Positions 50,804 through 60,490 are shown, counted from the stretch's first letter. The stretch is DNA of 64,000 bases from Flammeovirga yaeyamensis (GCF_018736045.1 NZ_CP076132.1:1783501-1847500); one strand, 5' to 3'. Notes: generated by a model not told the origin, from the letters alone. Program-made: numbers and translations.

Positions 50804-52330
50804 ATGCATAGACGTCATTTTTTACAATTATCTTCCTCAGCATTATTGTATTATTTAAGTGGATGTTCGTCTTCTGATGATCAGCTCCCTTTTGATATCA
50901 CACTTCGTTCTGATATGGAAAGAGGTCATACATTGTTTCAAAAGAAGCCCTATCCACAAAAAGATCATTTGATAAATACAGATACAATAATTATTGGAGG
51001 TGGAATTGCCGGGTTGTCTGCTGCATTTGCAATGGGAGAGGAAGATTACCATATTTTTGAGCTATCCGACCGTTGGGGGGGAACGAGTAGTGCGGAAAAA
51101 TATCACCAAAATTACTTTGCACAAGGAGCGCACTACGATTTGAGTTATCCTGAGAAGTTTGGTAATGAAGTCATACAGACCTTGGAGCAACTTAATATCA
51201 TTCATAAAGAAGGAGAAGTCTATCATTTTAAAGATAAGGAATATGTTATTCCTCAAAAGGATTTGATGCTGTGTAAATATGGTAATCAATACTACAATTA
51301 CGTCCTCTTTAATGAAGAAGAAGCCACACAGTTTTATCAGTTTCTGCATCAATTCGATGATAAGATCACATTGCCTTCACGACTTAACGAAGCCTCTATT
51401 CAGGACTTAAATCACATCACGTTTAAAGATTGGCTTATTCAACAAGGAATGGAATTTTCTGATGTATTTTGGGATGGAATCAATTACCATATGTTGGACG
51501 ATTATGGAACGACTATAGACGAAGTGAGTGCCTTGGCAGGGATAAGTTATTATTGCAATCGACCGCATGAAGACGAATGGGCAGATGTTTTTTCACCTCC
51601 TCAAGGGAATGCTTATTTTGTTGATAAATTTGAGCAAGCTATTCCAAAGCAAAAAAAGCATCTCAACCATATTTGTCGTTCCATATCATTTGATGAAAGG
51701 AATAATCAATTTAAAATAGAATTAATTGATTTTGAGAAGAATGAGGTTCAAAATGTGATAGCGAATAAAGTTATTTATGCAGCCCCAAAACATACCCTAA
51801 AGTTTACTTTTAGTGAGGTCTTAAATAAAACAGACTATCTGATGCAAACTTCGGGTTGGGTAGTTGTTAATTTGGTTTTTAAAGAAGGAGTAGAATTCTT
51901 GGGTGGACTATGGCAAAACGAAAATCTTGAGACTTTTGATGGGGAGTATTTAGGGTTTGTGGACAACATCACACAAAATAAGGAGGGAAACAGAATGCTA
52001 ACTGCCTATTACTGTTTTGCACATCAACAGAAAGAAAAATTGGTAGATATACAGAAAACTCCTAACTTATTGGTTCGTTATACTTTGGAAAAAATAGCCT
52101 CTTTTTTAGACTTAAAAACAACTGATATTACTCCCAAAATTGAGCAATCTTTTGTACATCTCATGGGACATGCAATGCCTAAAGTAGGCGTAGGGTATTT
52201 GGGAACTGATCTTAATATCGATCGTAAATACAAAAACTTTGTGTTTGCAGGAGTTGATAATGGTCGTTTACCTTTTTTAGTTGAAGCTATTGATTCCGGT
52301 ATAGTTGCCGTACAAGAACTTAAATCATAA
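50804..52330 (+). CDS. Tat-type lipoprotein FAD-dependent oxidoreductase
   Basis: The 508-residue flavoprotein starts with a twin-arginine-like motif (HRRHFLQLS) and a lipobox (YYLSGCSS), so it is likely exported folded and lipid-anchored. The FAD Rossmann loop DTIIIGGGIAGLSAAFAMG, ELSDRWGGTS and the C-terminal FVFAGVDNGRLPFLVEAIDSG place it in the amine-oxidase/phytoene-desaturase-like group. Catalytic substrate unknown. It precedes a DUF350 membrane protein by 13 bases. TTG 50801 is ignored in favour of ATG 50804. Confidence 0.85.
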   Translation: MHRRHFLQLSSSALLYYLSGCSSSDDQLPFDITLRSDMERGHTLFQKKPYPQKDHLINTDTIIIGGGIAGLSAAFAMGEEDYHIFELSDRWGGTSSAEKYHQNYFAQGAHYDLSYPEKFGNEVIQTLEQLNIIHKEGEVYHFKDKEYVIPQKDLMLCKYGNQYYNYVLFNEEEATQFYQFLHQFDDKITLPSRLNEASIQDLNHITFKDWLIQQGMEFSDVFWDGINYHMLDDYGTTIDEVSALAGISYYCNRPHEDEWADVFSPPQGNAYFVDKFEQAIPKQKKHLNHICRSISFDERNNQFKIELIDFEKNEVQNVIANKVIYAAPKHTLKFTFSEVLNKTDYLMQTSGWVVVNLVFKEGVEFLGGLWQNENLETFDGEYLGFVDNITQNKEGNRMLTAYYCFAHQQKEKLVDIQKTPNLLVRYTLEKIASFLDLKTTDITPKIEQSFVHLMGHAMPKVGVGYLGTDLNIDRKYKNFVFAGVDNGRLPFLVEAIDSGIVAVQELKS

Positions 52331-52343
52331 TTTATAGACTGAC

Positions 52344-53198
52344 ATGGAAAACATTACAGAATTTAATTTAGACGTTTGGATCGCCAGAGGGGCGTACATT
52401 ATTCTTTTTAGTGTTATGCTCGTCATTGCACGACTATTAAAAGGACTCTTCATTAAAGACAATGTAAATAAACAACTAACAGATAAAGATAATCTAGCCT
52501 ATAGCATCAGTATATCTGGATATTTTTTAGGGGTGGCCATTATCTTTTTTGGAGCAAACATTGGTTCATCACAAGGGTTAATGAACGATTTGGTATCAGT
52601 AGGTTTATATGCCTTCGGAGGTATCATAGCGATGTTCATTTCTCGTTTAATTAACGATTTTATGATTTTCAATCGTGTGGACAACATGAAGGAAATTATT
52701 GATAATAAAAATATCTCAGTAGGTATTGTTCAATTTGGTACTTATGTCGCAACAGGCTTAATGATTGGCAGTTCTGTTTCTGGAGATACAGGTGGATGGC
52801 AAGAAACTATTTTGTTCTTCATTTTTGGACAAGCATTCTTAGTTTCTTACCTGAAAGGGTATATCAAATTCTCTCGTTTTCATATTCAAGACGATATTAA
52901 GAACAATAATGTAGCGGTTGCCTTAAGCGTAACAGGTAAAATTATAGCAATAGGTTTGATAGTGATGTTGACATTATCACATGATTTTATTGGATGGAAG
53001 GAAACATTCGTTACCATGTTTATTGATTGTGCTTTGCTTACAATTTTGCTATTCGTATCTACTTACTTATTTGATAAAGTCATCATTCCTAAATCGGCTT
53101 TATACCACGAACTAGTAAATGATAAAAACGCTGGTGTTGGTCTTATGGATGGTCTGTTTGCTATTCTATTTGCGGTATTGATGTTCTTCTGTTTCTAA
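52344..53198 (+). CDS. Tandem DUF350 membrane protein
   Basis: The 284-residue protein has about eight TM helices arranged as two repeats of a DUF350 unit: DNLAYSISISGYFLGVAIIF and later KNNNVAVALSVTGKIIAIGL each start one unit, and KNISVGIVQFGTYVATGLMI and KNAGVGLMDGLFAILFAVLM recall the same D-K-N-x-x-V/A-G pattern. Function is unknown; DUF350 genes in other bacteria often sit with spermidine-synthase-like and flavoprotein genes (family knowledge), which fits the flavoprotein directly upstream. Inner membrane. Confidence 0.85.
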   Translation: MENITEFNLDVWIARGAYIILFSVMLVIARLLKGLFIKDNVNKQLTDKDNLAYSISISGYFLGVAIIFFGANIGSSQGLMNDLVSVGLYAFGGIIAMFISRLINDFMIFNRVDNMKEIIDNKNISVGIVQFGTYVATGLMIGSSVSGDTGGWQETILFFIFGQAFLVSYLKGYIKFSRFHIQDDIKNNNVAVALSVTGKIIAIGLIVMLTLSHDFIGWKETFVTMFIDCALLTILLFVSTYLFDKVIIPKSALYHELVNDKNAGVGLMDGLFAILFAVLMFFCF

Positions 53199-53262
53199 TA
53201 AAAATCTAGAGGTAAAAAAGCCTTGGTGGAAGATTTGGTAAGCAATAAAGGTAAAATGAAAT

Positions 53263-53311
53263 AATAAAGTGATTTGATGTTAAACAAAAATATTAAATCA
53301 CTTTATTTTTT
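53263..53311 (+). terminator. Terminator of the DUF350 gene
   Basis: AATAAAGTGATTT (53263-53275) pairs perfectly with AAATCACTTTATT (53295-53307), 19-base loop, then a T-run. The remainder of the 327-base gap to 53525 is AT-rich; AGTGAAAT/ATTTCACT arms and a possible -7 element TAGCTTTA (53479-53486) are the only other signals. Confidence 0.8.
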
Positions 53312-53525
53312 ATATATGTTAATGTGTTTTTAAACCTTTTTGATAATATTTTAGTGAAATATGGTTTAAATTACCGTTGATTAATATAATTTCACTCATT
53401 TTAAGTTTATCAAATAATGATCGAATAGTGTCAAATTTTAACTGTTGTATTTCAATCATTAATATGATTAAACAGATGTAGCTTTAAAGTGAATTCTCTC
53501 GTAGTTTTAAACAAACTAATTTATT

Positions 53526-55604
53526 ATGCTACGAAGAATAATTATACAACTGTTCTTTTTATTTATCCCTTTGTTTTCAATTTCTCAAAATTTAGAAGAA
53601 GCTAAAAAACAAGATCAAGAAGACGATAACCGATATTTTATCGGTAAGGATATTAAAATAGTTGACGGTAATGCAATAGACGCACTAAGGCTAATTCCTT
53701 CTGTGGATGTAGATGCAGATGGAATTGTAAGTTATAGAGGGAATACAGGCGTGCAGGTATTTATCAATAACCGACCAGCAAGTCAGTCGGGAGATTATGG
53801 ACCTTTATTGGAACAGATCTTTATTCAGGATATCAAATACATTGAGATCATTGCCAACCCTTCTGCCCGATACGATGCAGATGGAACGGCGGGTATTATC
53901 AATTTAGAGATTGATCGTAAAAACATGAATTCTACCACCACTAATGTGATGTTAGGTGTTGGTAACAACGATAAGTATGATGCAGGTTTAGGCTTCAGTA
54001 AAAACACGGGTAAACTATCTATTAATGCAGGTTACAATTACAAGCAAGAGAATAGATATCAAACCATGGATGCCGAACTTCTAAACTTTGATGATGATTA
54101 CGAAAAGGCCACTTACCAAGATTATTATGGAGATAACTTCTTCGAAAAGCATAACTTTCAGGTAGGAGGTCAATACGATTTTAATGATCAGCATTCTCTA
54201 AGTCTTTCTTCCAACTTCGCAGCAACAAATTTCTATAGAGGAGGAACATTAGCCACAGAAGAATTTGAAGGTGATGATCACACTATTTTTAGTCAATACA
54301 ACAATCACTTTGGAGAAAAGCAAGTGATGGACAACCGTATAGATTATGTATACAAAACAAATAATGACGGGGAATTGGCGACAAGCTTAGCTTGGGCAAC
54401 AGGTCAGGTCGAACATCAAAAAAATATTGGAGAACACGAAATTAACGATACTGATGTCACTTTTAATGATGCTGCTTTCCAATTGGATTATCAGCAAAAA
54501 TTAAAGAATGGCATGACCTGGGAAGCGGGTGTAAAGCAAACCTACAGAAATAAGACACAAGGGTTGATGGTGTATGATTACAGTGAAAACAAAGATGGTT
54601 TTCTTCCTAACGAAGACCGTAGCAATGTTTTTACATACAACGAATATGTTTCCGCTGCTTATTTGATGTTGTCGGGTAAGAAAAATAAGTTCTCTTATCA
54701 ATTAGGTGTAAGAGGAGAGTATACGTATATCAATACTTACTTAGAAACCGATGCAACAAAAAATGTAAACGACTACTTTAACCTTTATCCGAGTATCAAT
54801 TTGAAACAAGGATTATCGGAACACGATCATTTGTACTTTTCTTACACTCGAAAAGTGGAACGACCAAGTATGCGAATGATAAACCCGTTTGAGGACACAT
54901 CAAATCCTAATTATATCCACAAAGGAAACCCGAATCTAGATGCAACTTTCTTAGATATTGTTGAGCTAGGTTATGGTATTGATCAGGAAAATTATCAATT
55001 GAAATTTTCAACCTTTTACAAGTATTACACCGATCCTGCACGTTGGTATACTTTCGATGGTGAAGGAGACTATATGGTCAATACTGTCATCAATATGGAT
55101 CATGCAATTGATGCTGGTGTAGAGGTAGTAGGAGATGTGAAGCTATTAGATTGGTGGAATGTGAATGGTAATTTTACTGTATTCTATTCTGAAGTAGATG
55201 GAACATCAATTGATCCTGGAAATTACCAACAAAATGTCAATTGGAGAACCTCTTTAACATCGAGTATGGAGCTTTGGAAAGGGAGTCAGTTGCAAATGCA
55301 GTTTACTTATATTTCTCCATCATTTAACCCACAAGGGACAGTAGATGGACGTTATTTTATGAAAGCCTCTTTATCTCAAAGCGTAAATAAAGGGCAAGGA
55401 AGTTTGATCTTAACAGTAGATGATATCCTGGACTCTCAACACTACACGATGTATAGAGATCAGCCGACGTTCTCAGAACACAAAGTATTTGAGTGGGAAT
55501 CGAAAGTAGTCCGTTTGATGTTTAGATATAGAATTGGAGGAGGAAACCAAAAGGGACCTCAAAAGGCCCCTAATGCTGGTATGGATGCTAATTTATTCAA
55601 TTAA
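53526..55604 (+). CDS. TonB-dependent-receptor-like outer-membrane beta-barrel protein
   Basis: The 692-residue protein has a signal peptide (RRIIIQLFFLFIPLFSISQ), a plug-like domain (~50-135; NAIDALRLIPSVDVDADGIV, IKYIEIIANPSARYDADGTA followed by GIINLEI) and a C-terminal barrel (~140-692) of the OMP_b-brl_3 type, as in many Bacteroidota TonB-receptor relatives. It lacks the carboxypeptidase-regulatory-like N-terminal domain usual in this group. A clear TonB box is not visible. No SusD follows. Cargo unknown. The final segment carries a non-barrel tail (GGGNQKGPQKAPNAG). Confidence 0.85.
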   Translation: MLRRIIIQLFFLFIPLFSISQNLEEAKKQDQEDDNRYFIGKDIKIVDGNAIDALRLIPSVDVDADGIVSYRGNTGVQVFINNRPASQSGDYGPLLEQIFIQDIKYIEIIANPSARYDADGTAGIINLEIDRKNMNSTTTNVMLGVGNNDKYDAGLGFSKNTGKLSINAGYNYKQENRYQTMDAELLNFDDDYEKATYQDYYGDNFFEKHNFQVGGQYDFNDQHSLSLSSNFAATNFYRGGTLATEEFEGDDHTIFSQYNNHFGEKQVMDNRIDYVYKTNNDGELATSLAWATGQVEHQKNIGEHEINDTDVTFNDAAFQLDYQQKLKNGMTWEAGVKQTYRNKTQGLMVYDYSENKDGFLPNEDRSNVFTYNEYVSAAYLMLSGKKNKFSYQLGVRGEYTYINTYLETDATKNVNDYFNLYPSINLKQGLSEHDHLYFSYTRKVERPSMRMINPFEDTSNPNYIHKGNPNLDATFLDIVELGYGIDQENYQLKFSTFYKYYTDPARWYTFDGEGDYMVNTVINMDHAIDAGVEVVGDVKLLDWWNVNGNFTVFYSEVDGTSIDPGNYQQNVNWRTSLTSSMELWKGSQLQMQFTYISPSFNPQGTVDGRYFMKASLSQSVNKGQGSLILTVDDILDSQHYTMYRDQPTFSEHKVFEWESKVVRLMFRYRIGGGNQKGPQKAPNAGMDANLFN

Positions 55605-55611
55605 CATCAAA

Positions 55612-57000
55612 TTATTTGATGGGAGAATAATGAATGATTTCTCCGTTGAGATAACAGTTGTCGACATGTAATTTAGAGACATCATCACTAACAATTGGAG
55701 GGCGTTGGTCCTCTTTCAAAGTAGTCAACTTGATGTCCTTCACATATACATTTTCCATATGTCTTAGATAAATTCCTGAAGTCGGTAGTGTACCTAAAAG
55801 TGAAAATTCTGGCCACCAACCTTTCATAATTTCAGGAGTTAATTCGTTGATGTTGGTCTTTTCTGCATCTTCTTTTGTTCCTTCACCCGATATAGTGAAT
55901 TGAATATTATTCAATGAAATATTTTTTACCATTCCTTTAGGTAACCCCGTCATTACTATTCCCGAATTTTTATCCAACATGCTGTTATCAATTTGGAAGT
56001 TCTCGAAGGAAATATCACCCATATAATTCATAGGATACAATTCCTTAGGAGCATCAACACAGGCTCTTTGCTGACAAAAAGTAAGGAAGATAGGTCTTGG
56101 AACGCTAGTCATGGTCAAATTAGAGAACGTCATATTTTTCATGATACCACCCTCATTCATTTGAATTTTCAATCCACTATCCTGAATATTTTTGAAGGTA
56201 CAGTTCGATACATTCACTCTTTCAAAATTACCTCTTGATAACAAACCAATACGAATCCCTGCCCACTTACTTTCGAAAATACAATTGTTGATGACAATAT
56301 CGTAGCACCCCCTTTTTGGATCAGAAGCTTGTAGACAAATAGAATCGTCGCTTGTGTCGAACGAACAATTGGAAACCATTACGTTTTTACATCCATCGAA
56401 ATCAAGTCCATCTCCATTGTGGTTGACTCTACTTCCAATACGAATTCCTTCCACGACAATTTCATCGCAATTGATCCAAGCAGACGTCCATGCTGCAGGG
56501 TGAATTAAATTGACATCCCTCATTTTGATATTGCTACATTCCAAAAAGCGAATAAGCATAGGTCTTCCTGTTTTATTGTTGAAGTTTTTAGGGTGACCAT
56601 TTCCATCGATTGTTCCGTTTCCTTCAATACTGAAATTGTGTGCATTCTTAGCAAAAATGAGGCATCGATCCATGTGTGGCTCATCTTTATACATATTCTT
56701 ATGCGTATCTAAAGCATACTGATTGATATCGGGGCTTCCTCTTAAAATGGCTCCATTTTCTAAGTATAATGTGATATTGTCTTTAAGATAAATAGTACCG
56801 ATCAAAACTATTTTTCCAGAAGGGATAATCACTTTTCCTCCTCCCTCAGCACTACATGTGTCAATGGCTTTCTGAACCGCTTTAGTATCTAAGGTAATAC
56901 CATCTCCCTTTGCACCAAAATCAAAAATTGAGTAATCTTTCGCCTTCACAGAAAAGCTAAAAAGTAATAAGGTAAGGATAGCTAATTGGTAATATTTCAT
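55612..57000 (-). CDS. Exported GH28-family polysaccharide hydrolase
   Basis: The 462-residue right-handed beta-helix enzyme has a signal peptide (LAILTLLLFSFSVKA) and an N-terminal YSIFDFGAKGDGITLDTKAV, typical of pectate-lyase-3/GH28 proteins. NHNGDGLDFDGCKN and FDTSDDSICLQAS supply the three acidic catalytic residues of GH28. The GHG and RIK motifs of true polygalacturonases are not evident; the place is occupied by SKWAGIRIG. So a rhamnogalacturonan- or other uronate-type substrate is more likely than plain pectate. It is convergent with the barrel protein 7 bases away. Confidence 0.85.
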   Translation of the reverse strand: MKYYQLAILTLLLFSFSVKAKDYSIFDFGAKGDGITLDTKAVQKAIDTCSAEGGGKVIIPSGKIVLIGTIYLKDNITLYLENGAILRGSPDINQYALDTHKNMYKDEPHMDRCLIFAKNAHNFSIEGNGTIDGNGHPKNFNNKTGRPMLIRFLECSNIKMRDVNLIHPAAWTSAWINCDEIVVEGIRIGSRVNHNGDGLDFDGCKNVMVSNCSFDTSDDSICLQASDPKRGCYDIVINNCIFESKWAGIRIGLLSRGNFERVNVSNCTFKNIQDSGLKIQMNEGGIMKNMTFSNLTMTSVPRPIFLTFCQQRACVDAPKELYPMNYMGDISFENFQIDNSMLDKNSGIVMTGLPKGMVKNISLNNIQFTISGEGTKEDAEKTNINELTPEIMKGWWPEFSLLGTLPTSGIYLRHMENVYVKDIKLTTLKEDQRPPIVSDDVSKLHVDNCYLNGEIIHYSPIK

Positions 57001-57182
57001 TTCAAAAAATTGTTGTGATGATTAATACATCAAATGTAGAAGAAAGAGAGGAAAGGTCGGGGGAGGAATTTTATGTTTCTTGGGGTTGGATTTTGGTGGG
57101 GTTAAAATGGAATAGATAGAGGTTATTTTATTAGTTATTTAATGGTGGTAGTTTTTATCATTGTAAGAATTTAAAAAAAAAA

Positions 57183-57213
57183 ACGAGGTAATTTAAAATT
57201 AAAACCACCTCGT
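57183..57213 (-). terminator. Terminator downstream of the 167-residue lipoprotein gene
   Basis: ACGAGGT (57183-57189) and ACCTCGT (57207-57213), 7-bp stem, with a long T-run after the stem on the minus strand (A-run before 57183). Confidence 0.75.
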
Positions 57214-57235
57214 CTTTTTTATAAATCAATAAAGA

Positions 57236-57739
57236 TTAAATCTCATCAGATACTTTTTCAAAATACTGGTAGGTGATGTTGTCGTTAAAGTTTTCAATAA
57301 CCAATTCATCTGAAGATAAAGTGATAATTCTAGGCTGATGAATGTTTTCACCTACTTTGAAATAAAACTTGCCTTCCTTTTTCAAAATCTTATAAGGTTC
57401 TGAAAAATCCTTAAGATACTCTTTTTTATATTCCATATAGTCATCCGGATCAATATTAGTCGGGCGTCTATAATTTGTCAACAAAGAGTCATTTTCAAAT
57501 ACAAGGATGTTATAGTTCTCTTTGATTGTGTTTTCGAACATCCCCTCAAAAAACTGAGCACGCATTTTCTTTTCCATAGGAGGCATATCTTCTGCAAAAG
57601 AATTTAGATTAACTTTAATGTTGGTGAGTCTCCAAACACCATTCAAATTGACTTTATCAGATTTTTCTTTTGAACATGAAAAAGAAATAGTTGAAATAAG
57701 CACTGCCAGCAAAATGCTTTTTAGACTGAAGTTGTTCAT
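57236..57739 (-). CDS. Lipocalin-like lipoprotein (167 aa)
   Basis: The protein has a lipoprotein signal (LAVLISTISFSCSKE) and a small beta-rich domain: LNGVWRLTNIKVNL, NILVFENDSLLTNYR, YKILKKEGKFYFKVGE and ITLSSDELVIENF. This alternating pattern is like lipocalin-type DUF domains of Bacteroidota lipoproteins, but no exact family is recognised. Monocistronic, terminator downstream; divergent from the large lipoprotein gene. Confidence 0.65.
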   Translation of the reverse strand: MNNFSLKSILLAVLISTISFSCSKEKSDKVNLNGVWRLTNIKVNLNSFAEDMPPMEKKMRAQFFEGMFENTIKENYNILVFENDSLLTNYRRPTNIDPDDYMEYKKEYLKDFSEPYKILKKEGKFYFKVGENIHQPRIITLSSDELVIENFNDNITYQYFEKVSDEI

Positions 57740-57878
57740 TTTATAGTAAGAGTTATAGTAAAAAATTACTTGAATTTAGAATAACTTAGGAAAACAACCA
57801 AATGTGAATAATGGTAAATAGTTATAACTCAAACAAAATACTGTCGTTTTATTAAGTACACGAATCTAAATTACTATT

Positions 57879-59441
57879 ATGAAATCTATCAAAATTTTAT
57901 TTACCCTAATCTCTGCATTTATATTTTTTGGTTGTAGTCAGGATGAAAACTTAACACCTGATCAAGCACCAGTAGAATCTCAGATAAACTCGTTATTTTC
58001 GTTTACAGATTTTACTAAAAATGGAGTGGTTGATATTGCAAAAAACGAAGACGGTTCAGTGAATATTATTGTTGAATTATCTCAGCCTGCTTCAGAACAT
58101 TATGAAGTAAAACTTTATGAAGGAATGTTGGACGCTGACCTTGAAGTTCAATCCATTTTAGATTTATCCCCAATAGAATCAGGTAATACGATTTCTAGTA
58201 CAGATGTATCAAATACCTATTCTTATGAGGAATTAATGTCAGCTAATATTCACCTTAGAGTGACTCAAAATAATGATCATGATGTAAAATCTGCTACTGA
58301 TTTGGGAGCAAATGCTTTTAAAACTTCAGAAATAAAAACATATCCAATAATAAGAAATGGAGATGAAGTGGGAACATCAGCTTTTATTCCTAGAGAAAAT
58401 GGGCCAATGATGGTTGGTGTATCACTTTATTATAAAGATTTTGAATATGGTTATGAGATCGATATTTATGCGGGTACAGCCCTAGAAGGAAATAATGAAA
58501 ATGTATTGATCGATTTAATTGATATCAACGAGAGAACAAGTAAATCGAATTCATATACCAACCTTGATGAGGGATATGCCTTACCGATTGATATTGAAGA
58601 TGGTTACTTGAGAATTGATAGAGTTCCAACTCATCAAGGAGAGGAGTATTATTCGAAAACAGATATTGGTGGGAATGAATTAACAGGTAGATCTATTAGT
58701 TATGATTTTGATCGCCCAGGTAGTGAAGATAGAATTAACGGTTGGGTGAAATTAGAAGAAAGAGTTAATGGTAATACTTTATTCTCATATCAAATGACTG
58801 GTGAAGTGATTCCATCATCAACATATGCAGTTAACTTAAACGATAATAATTATATTCTACATGGTGAAAATGTTGCAAGTTTAGGAAAGTTTCCTGCCAA
58901 CTTCGAAGGTGTAACGTATGCAGATGTTAAAGGTTTAAAAGATGGTAGTGCAATCAGTTATGATCAAATCATTGAAGGTACCTATTCTGTAAGAATGAAT
59001 AAATCTAATGATCCAGATTATAATGGAAAAGAAGTATATGCAGTGTCGGATATTGGTCAGGCTGCATTGACAGATACAATGTATGAGGCTGATATTACAT
59101 TTACTCATCCCGATTTTATGAATGAGAACATGAATGTGAAAATCTATAAACGTTTAAATGGTTTCACTCTATTGGAAGTTGAAGGTAGTGATTATACTAA
59201 TGATAATATTTTCCATGATCTGGAATTATATACTGGTAAAGATCATGAATCTCAATCATCCTCTAAAGTAGCTTATATGATCTCAATAGATCGTTATTAT
59301 CATGGATATAGAGAGACATCACCTTATGAGGATCCGAATAACAAAGAAATCACTTTCGATGAAATGATGGAACAAGGTGGTCATTATAGACTTCTTGATT
59401 CCGATGGAGAAGAAATTGGTTATGCAGTTTTACCGAACTAG
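57879..59441 (+). CDS. Lipoprotein with four CHRD-like repeats
   Basis: The 520-residue lipoprotein (signal ISAFIFFGCSQD, Cys19) is built of about four units of ~120 residues. Unit boundaries recur as ATDLGANAFKTSEI, KTDIGGNELTGRSI and VSDIGQAALTDTMY, each preceded by a YEELMSANIHLRV / YDQIIEGTYSVRM / FDEMMEQGGHYRL segment. This layout resembles CHRD-domain lipoproteins of Bacteroidota (the GDIGxNxLTG and SYDELL...INVH blocks), but the histidines of the HIH and NVH motifs are lost. Function unknown; cell-surface or periplasmic. Followed by a clear terminator. Confidence 0.7.
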   Translation: MKSIKILFTLISAFIFFGCSQDENLTPDQAPVESQINSLFSFTDFTKNGVVDIAKNEDGSVNIIVELSQPASEHYEVKLYEGMLDADLEVQSILDLSPIESGNTISSTDVSNTYSYEELMSANIHLRVTQNNDHDVKSATDLGANAFKTSEIKTYPIIRNGDEVGTSAFIPRENGPMMVGVSLYYKDFEYGYEIDIYAGTALEGNNENVLIDLIDINERTSKSNSYTNLDEGYALPIDIEDGYLRIDRVPTHQGEEYYSKTDIGGNELTGRSISYDFDRPGSEDRINGWVKLEERVNGNTLFSYQMTGEVIPSSTYAVNLNDNNYILHGENVASLGKFPANFEGVTYADVKGLKDGSAISYDQIIEGTYSVRMNKSNDPDYNGKEVYAVSDIGQAALTDTMYEADITFTHPDFMNENMNVKIYKRLNGFTLLEVEGSDYTNDNIFHDLELYTGKDHESQSSSKVAYMISIDRYYHGYRETSPYEDPNNKEITFDEMMEQGGHYRLLDSDGEEIGYAVLPN

Positions 59442-59468
59442 AAAATAGTTTAAAATATTAAGATTATT

Positions 59469-59500
59469 TCCCTGCTGTTTAGATATGGCAGGGATTTTTT
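59469..59500 (+). terminator. Terminator of the CHRD-like lipoprotein gene
   Basis: TCCCTGC (59469-59475) and GCAGGGA (59488-59494), perfect 7-bp stem, 12-base loop, six T directly after. Confidence 0.85.
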
Positions 59501-59523
59501 ATATCAAACAACTATATTTTTCT

Positions 59524-59531
59524 TACTTTTG
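59524..59531 (+). promoter_or_regulatory. Putative -7 element of phosphopantetheinyl transferase gene
   Basis: TACTTTTG is an exact TAnnTTTG match 26 bases before the ATG at 59558; a -33 element was not found at normal spacing. Confidence 0.4.
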
Positions 59532-59557
59532 ATGCTACGATTTTAATCAGAAACCAA

Positions 59558-60181
59558 ATGAGCAAGAAACCCTACGATTTATATACCACAGCAGAAGATA
59601 GTCTTAAAGGTGATATCAATTTATTAGATGGTGACGAACGTAAACGCTATAAACGCTTTTTAACTGATCAGAAGAAAGAAGAATTTCTAATGGGCCGTAC
59701 GTTTCTAAAGCATTGTTTATCTAAACATCTAAACATACCTCCCAAGCAAATATCATTTAGTTATTCTAAAAATGGTAAACCTTATCTTTCTTCTATATAT
59801 GGAGCATCTGTATTCTTTAATTTATCACATAGTAATGGGTACTTTGTGGTAGGTATTAGCAATAAGGAATTAGGGGTGGATATGGAACCCATCACCAAAC
59901 TGGATGAAAAGAAACTAAAGTGGTTTTTGTCTCCTCAGGAGTTAAAAGAGGTACAGTCTATTACTGACGAAAACCAACGAAAAATGTCTCTATTCAAGTT
60001 ATTTACAATGAAAGAGGCATTTATTAAAGCGACGGATAAATCCTTTGTCTTATCTGATTTTTCTTTTTGGTATGTGGATAATGAATGGAAGCTTCAGGTA
60101 GAAGATACGCATTCTTGGAAGTTCGATACAAAAATGATCGGTAATGAAATCACGATAGCGATCTGCTATCAAGAAGACTAA
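59558..60181 (+). CDS. 4'-phosphopantetheinyl transferase (Sfp type)
   Basis: The 207-residue Sfp-type enzyme attaches phosphopantetheine from CoA to carrier proteins. GRTFLKHCLSKHLNI, FSYSKNGKPYL, FFNLSHSNGYFVVGIS, LGVDMEPI with the metal-binding Asp-x-Glu, and FTMKEAFIKATDKS with the third acidic residue and Lys are all present. Sfp-type enzymes often serve polyketide, peptide or lysine carriers, but no such synthase is in the window. It overlaps the 3' end of a small membrane gene by 4 bases. Confidence 0.9.
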   Translation: MSKKPYDLYTTAEDSLKGDINLLDGDERKRYKRFLTDQKKEEFLMGRTFLKHCLSKHLNIPPKQISFSYSKNGKPYLSSIYGASVFFNLSHSNGYFVVGISNKELGVDMEPITKLDEKKLKWFLSPQELKEVQSITDENQRKMSLFKLFTMKEAFIKATDKSFVLSDFSFWYVDNEWKLQVEDTHSWKFDTKMIGNEITIAICYQED

Positions 60182-60363
60182 AAAATAATGATCAATTCTC
60201 TGACAATCTTAGCGAAAATAACAAACAATAAAAAAGAAGTGACAATACTTAAAGCAATTGCTTCTTTCTTAAATAAGCCTAGATAACAGTAGATGTCAGT
60301 AAATTTGATACTACCGAAGATGATGAATAACAATCCGGAAATGATAGTGACTATTTGTTGCAT
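60178..60363 (-). CDS. Small membrane protein (61 aa)
   Basis: Family not recognised. The 61-residue protein has two hydrophobic helices (IVTIISGLLFIIFGSIKF and IALSIVTSFLLFVIFAKIV). It lies between the transferase and the CHAT gene, on the opposite strand. The reading frame is open and starts at a good ATG, but no homology support is available. Confidence 0.4.
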   Translation of the reverse strand: MQQIVTIISGLLFIIFGSIKFTDIYCYLGLFKKEAIALSIVTSFLLFVIFAKIVRELIIIF

Positions 60364-60490
60364 AATTTAGATGAGTAACCGAAGTTATATATACTACTAT
60401 TTAATATGTTACAAAGGTTGACGAACAATAGTTATAAATAGTTGTTAGAGGATAAACATTTTTTGATTTTTTAAGACAAAGTTCTCCTTA

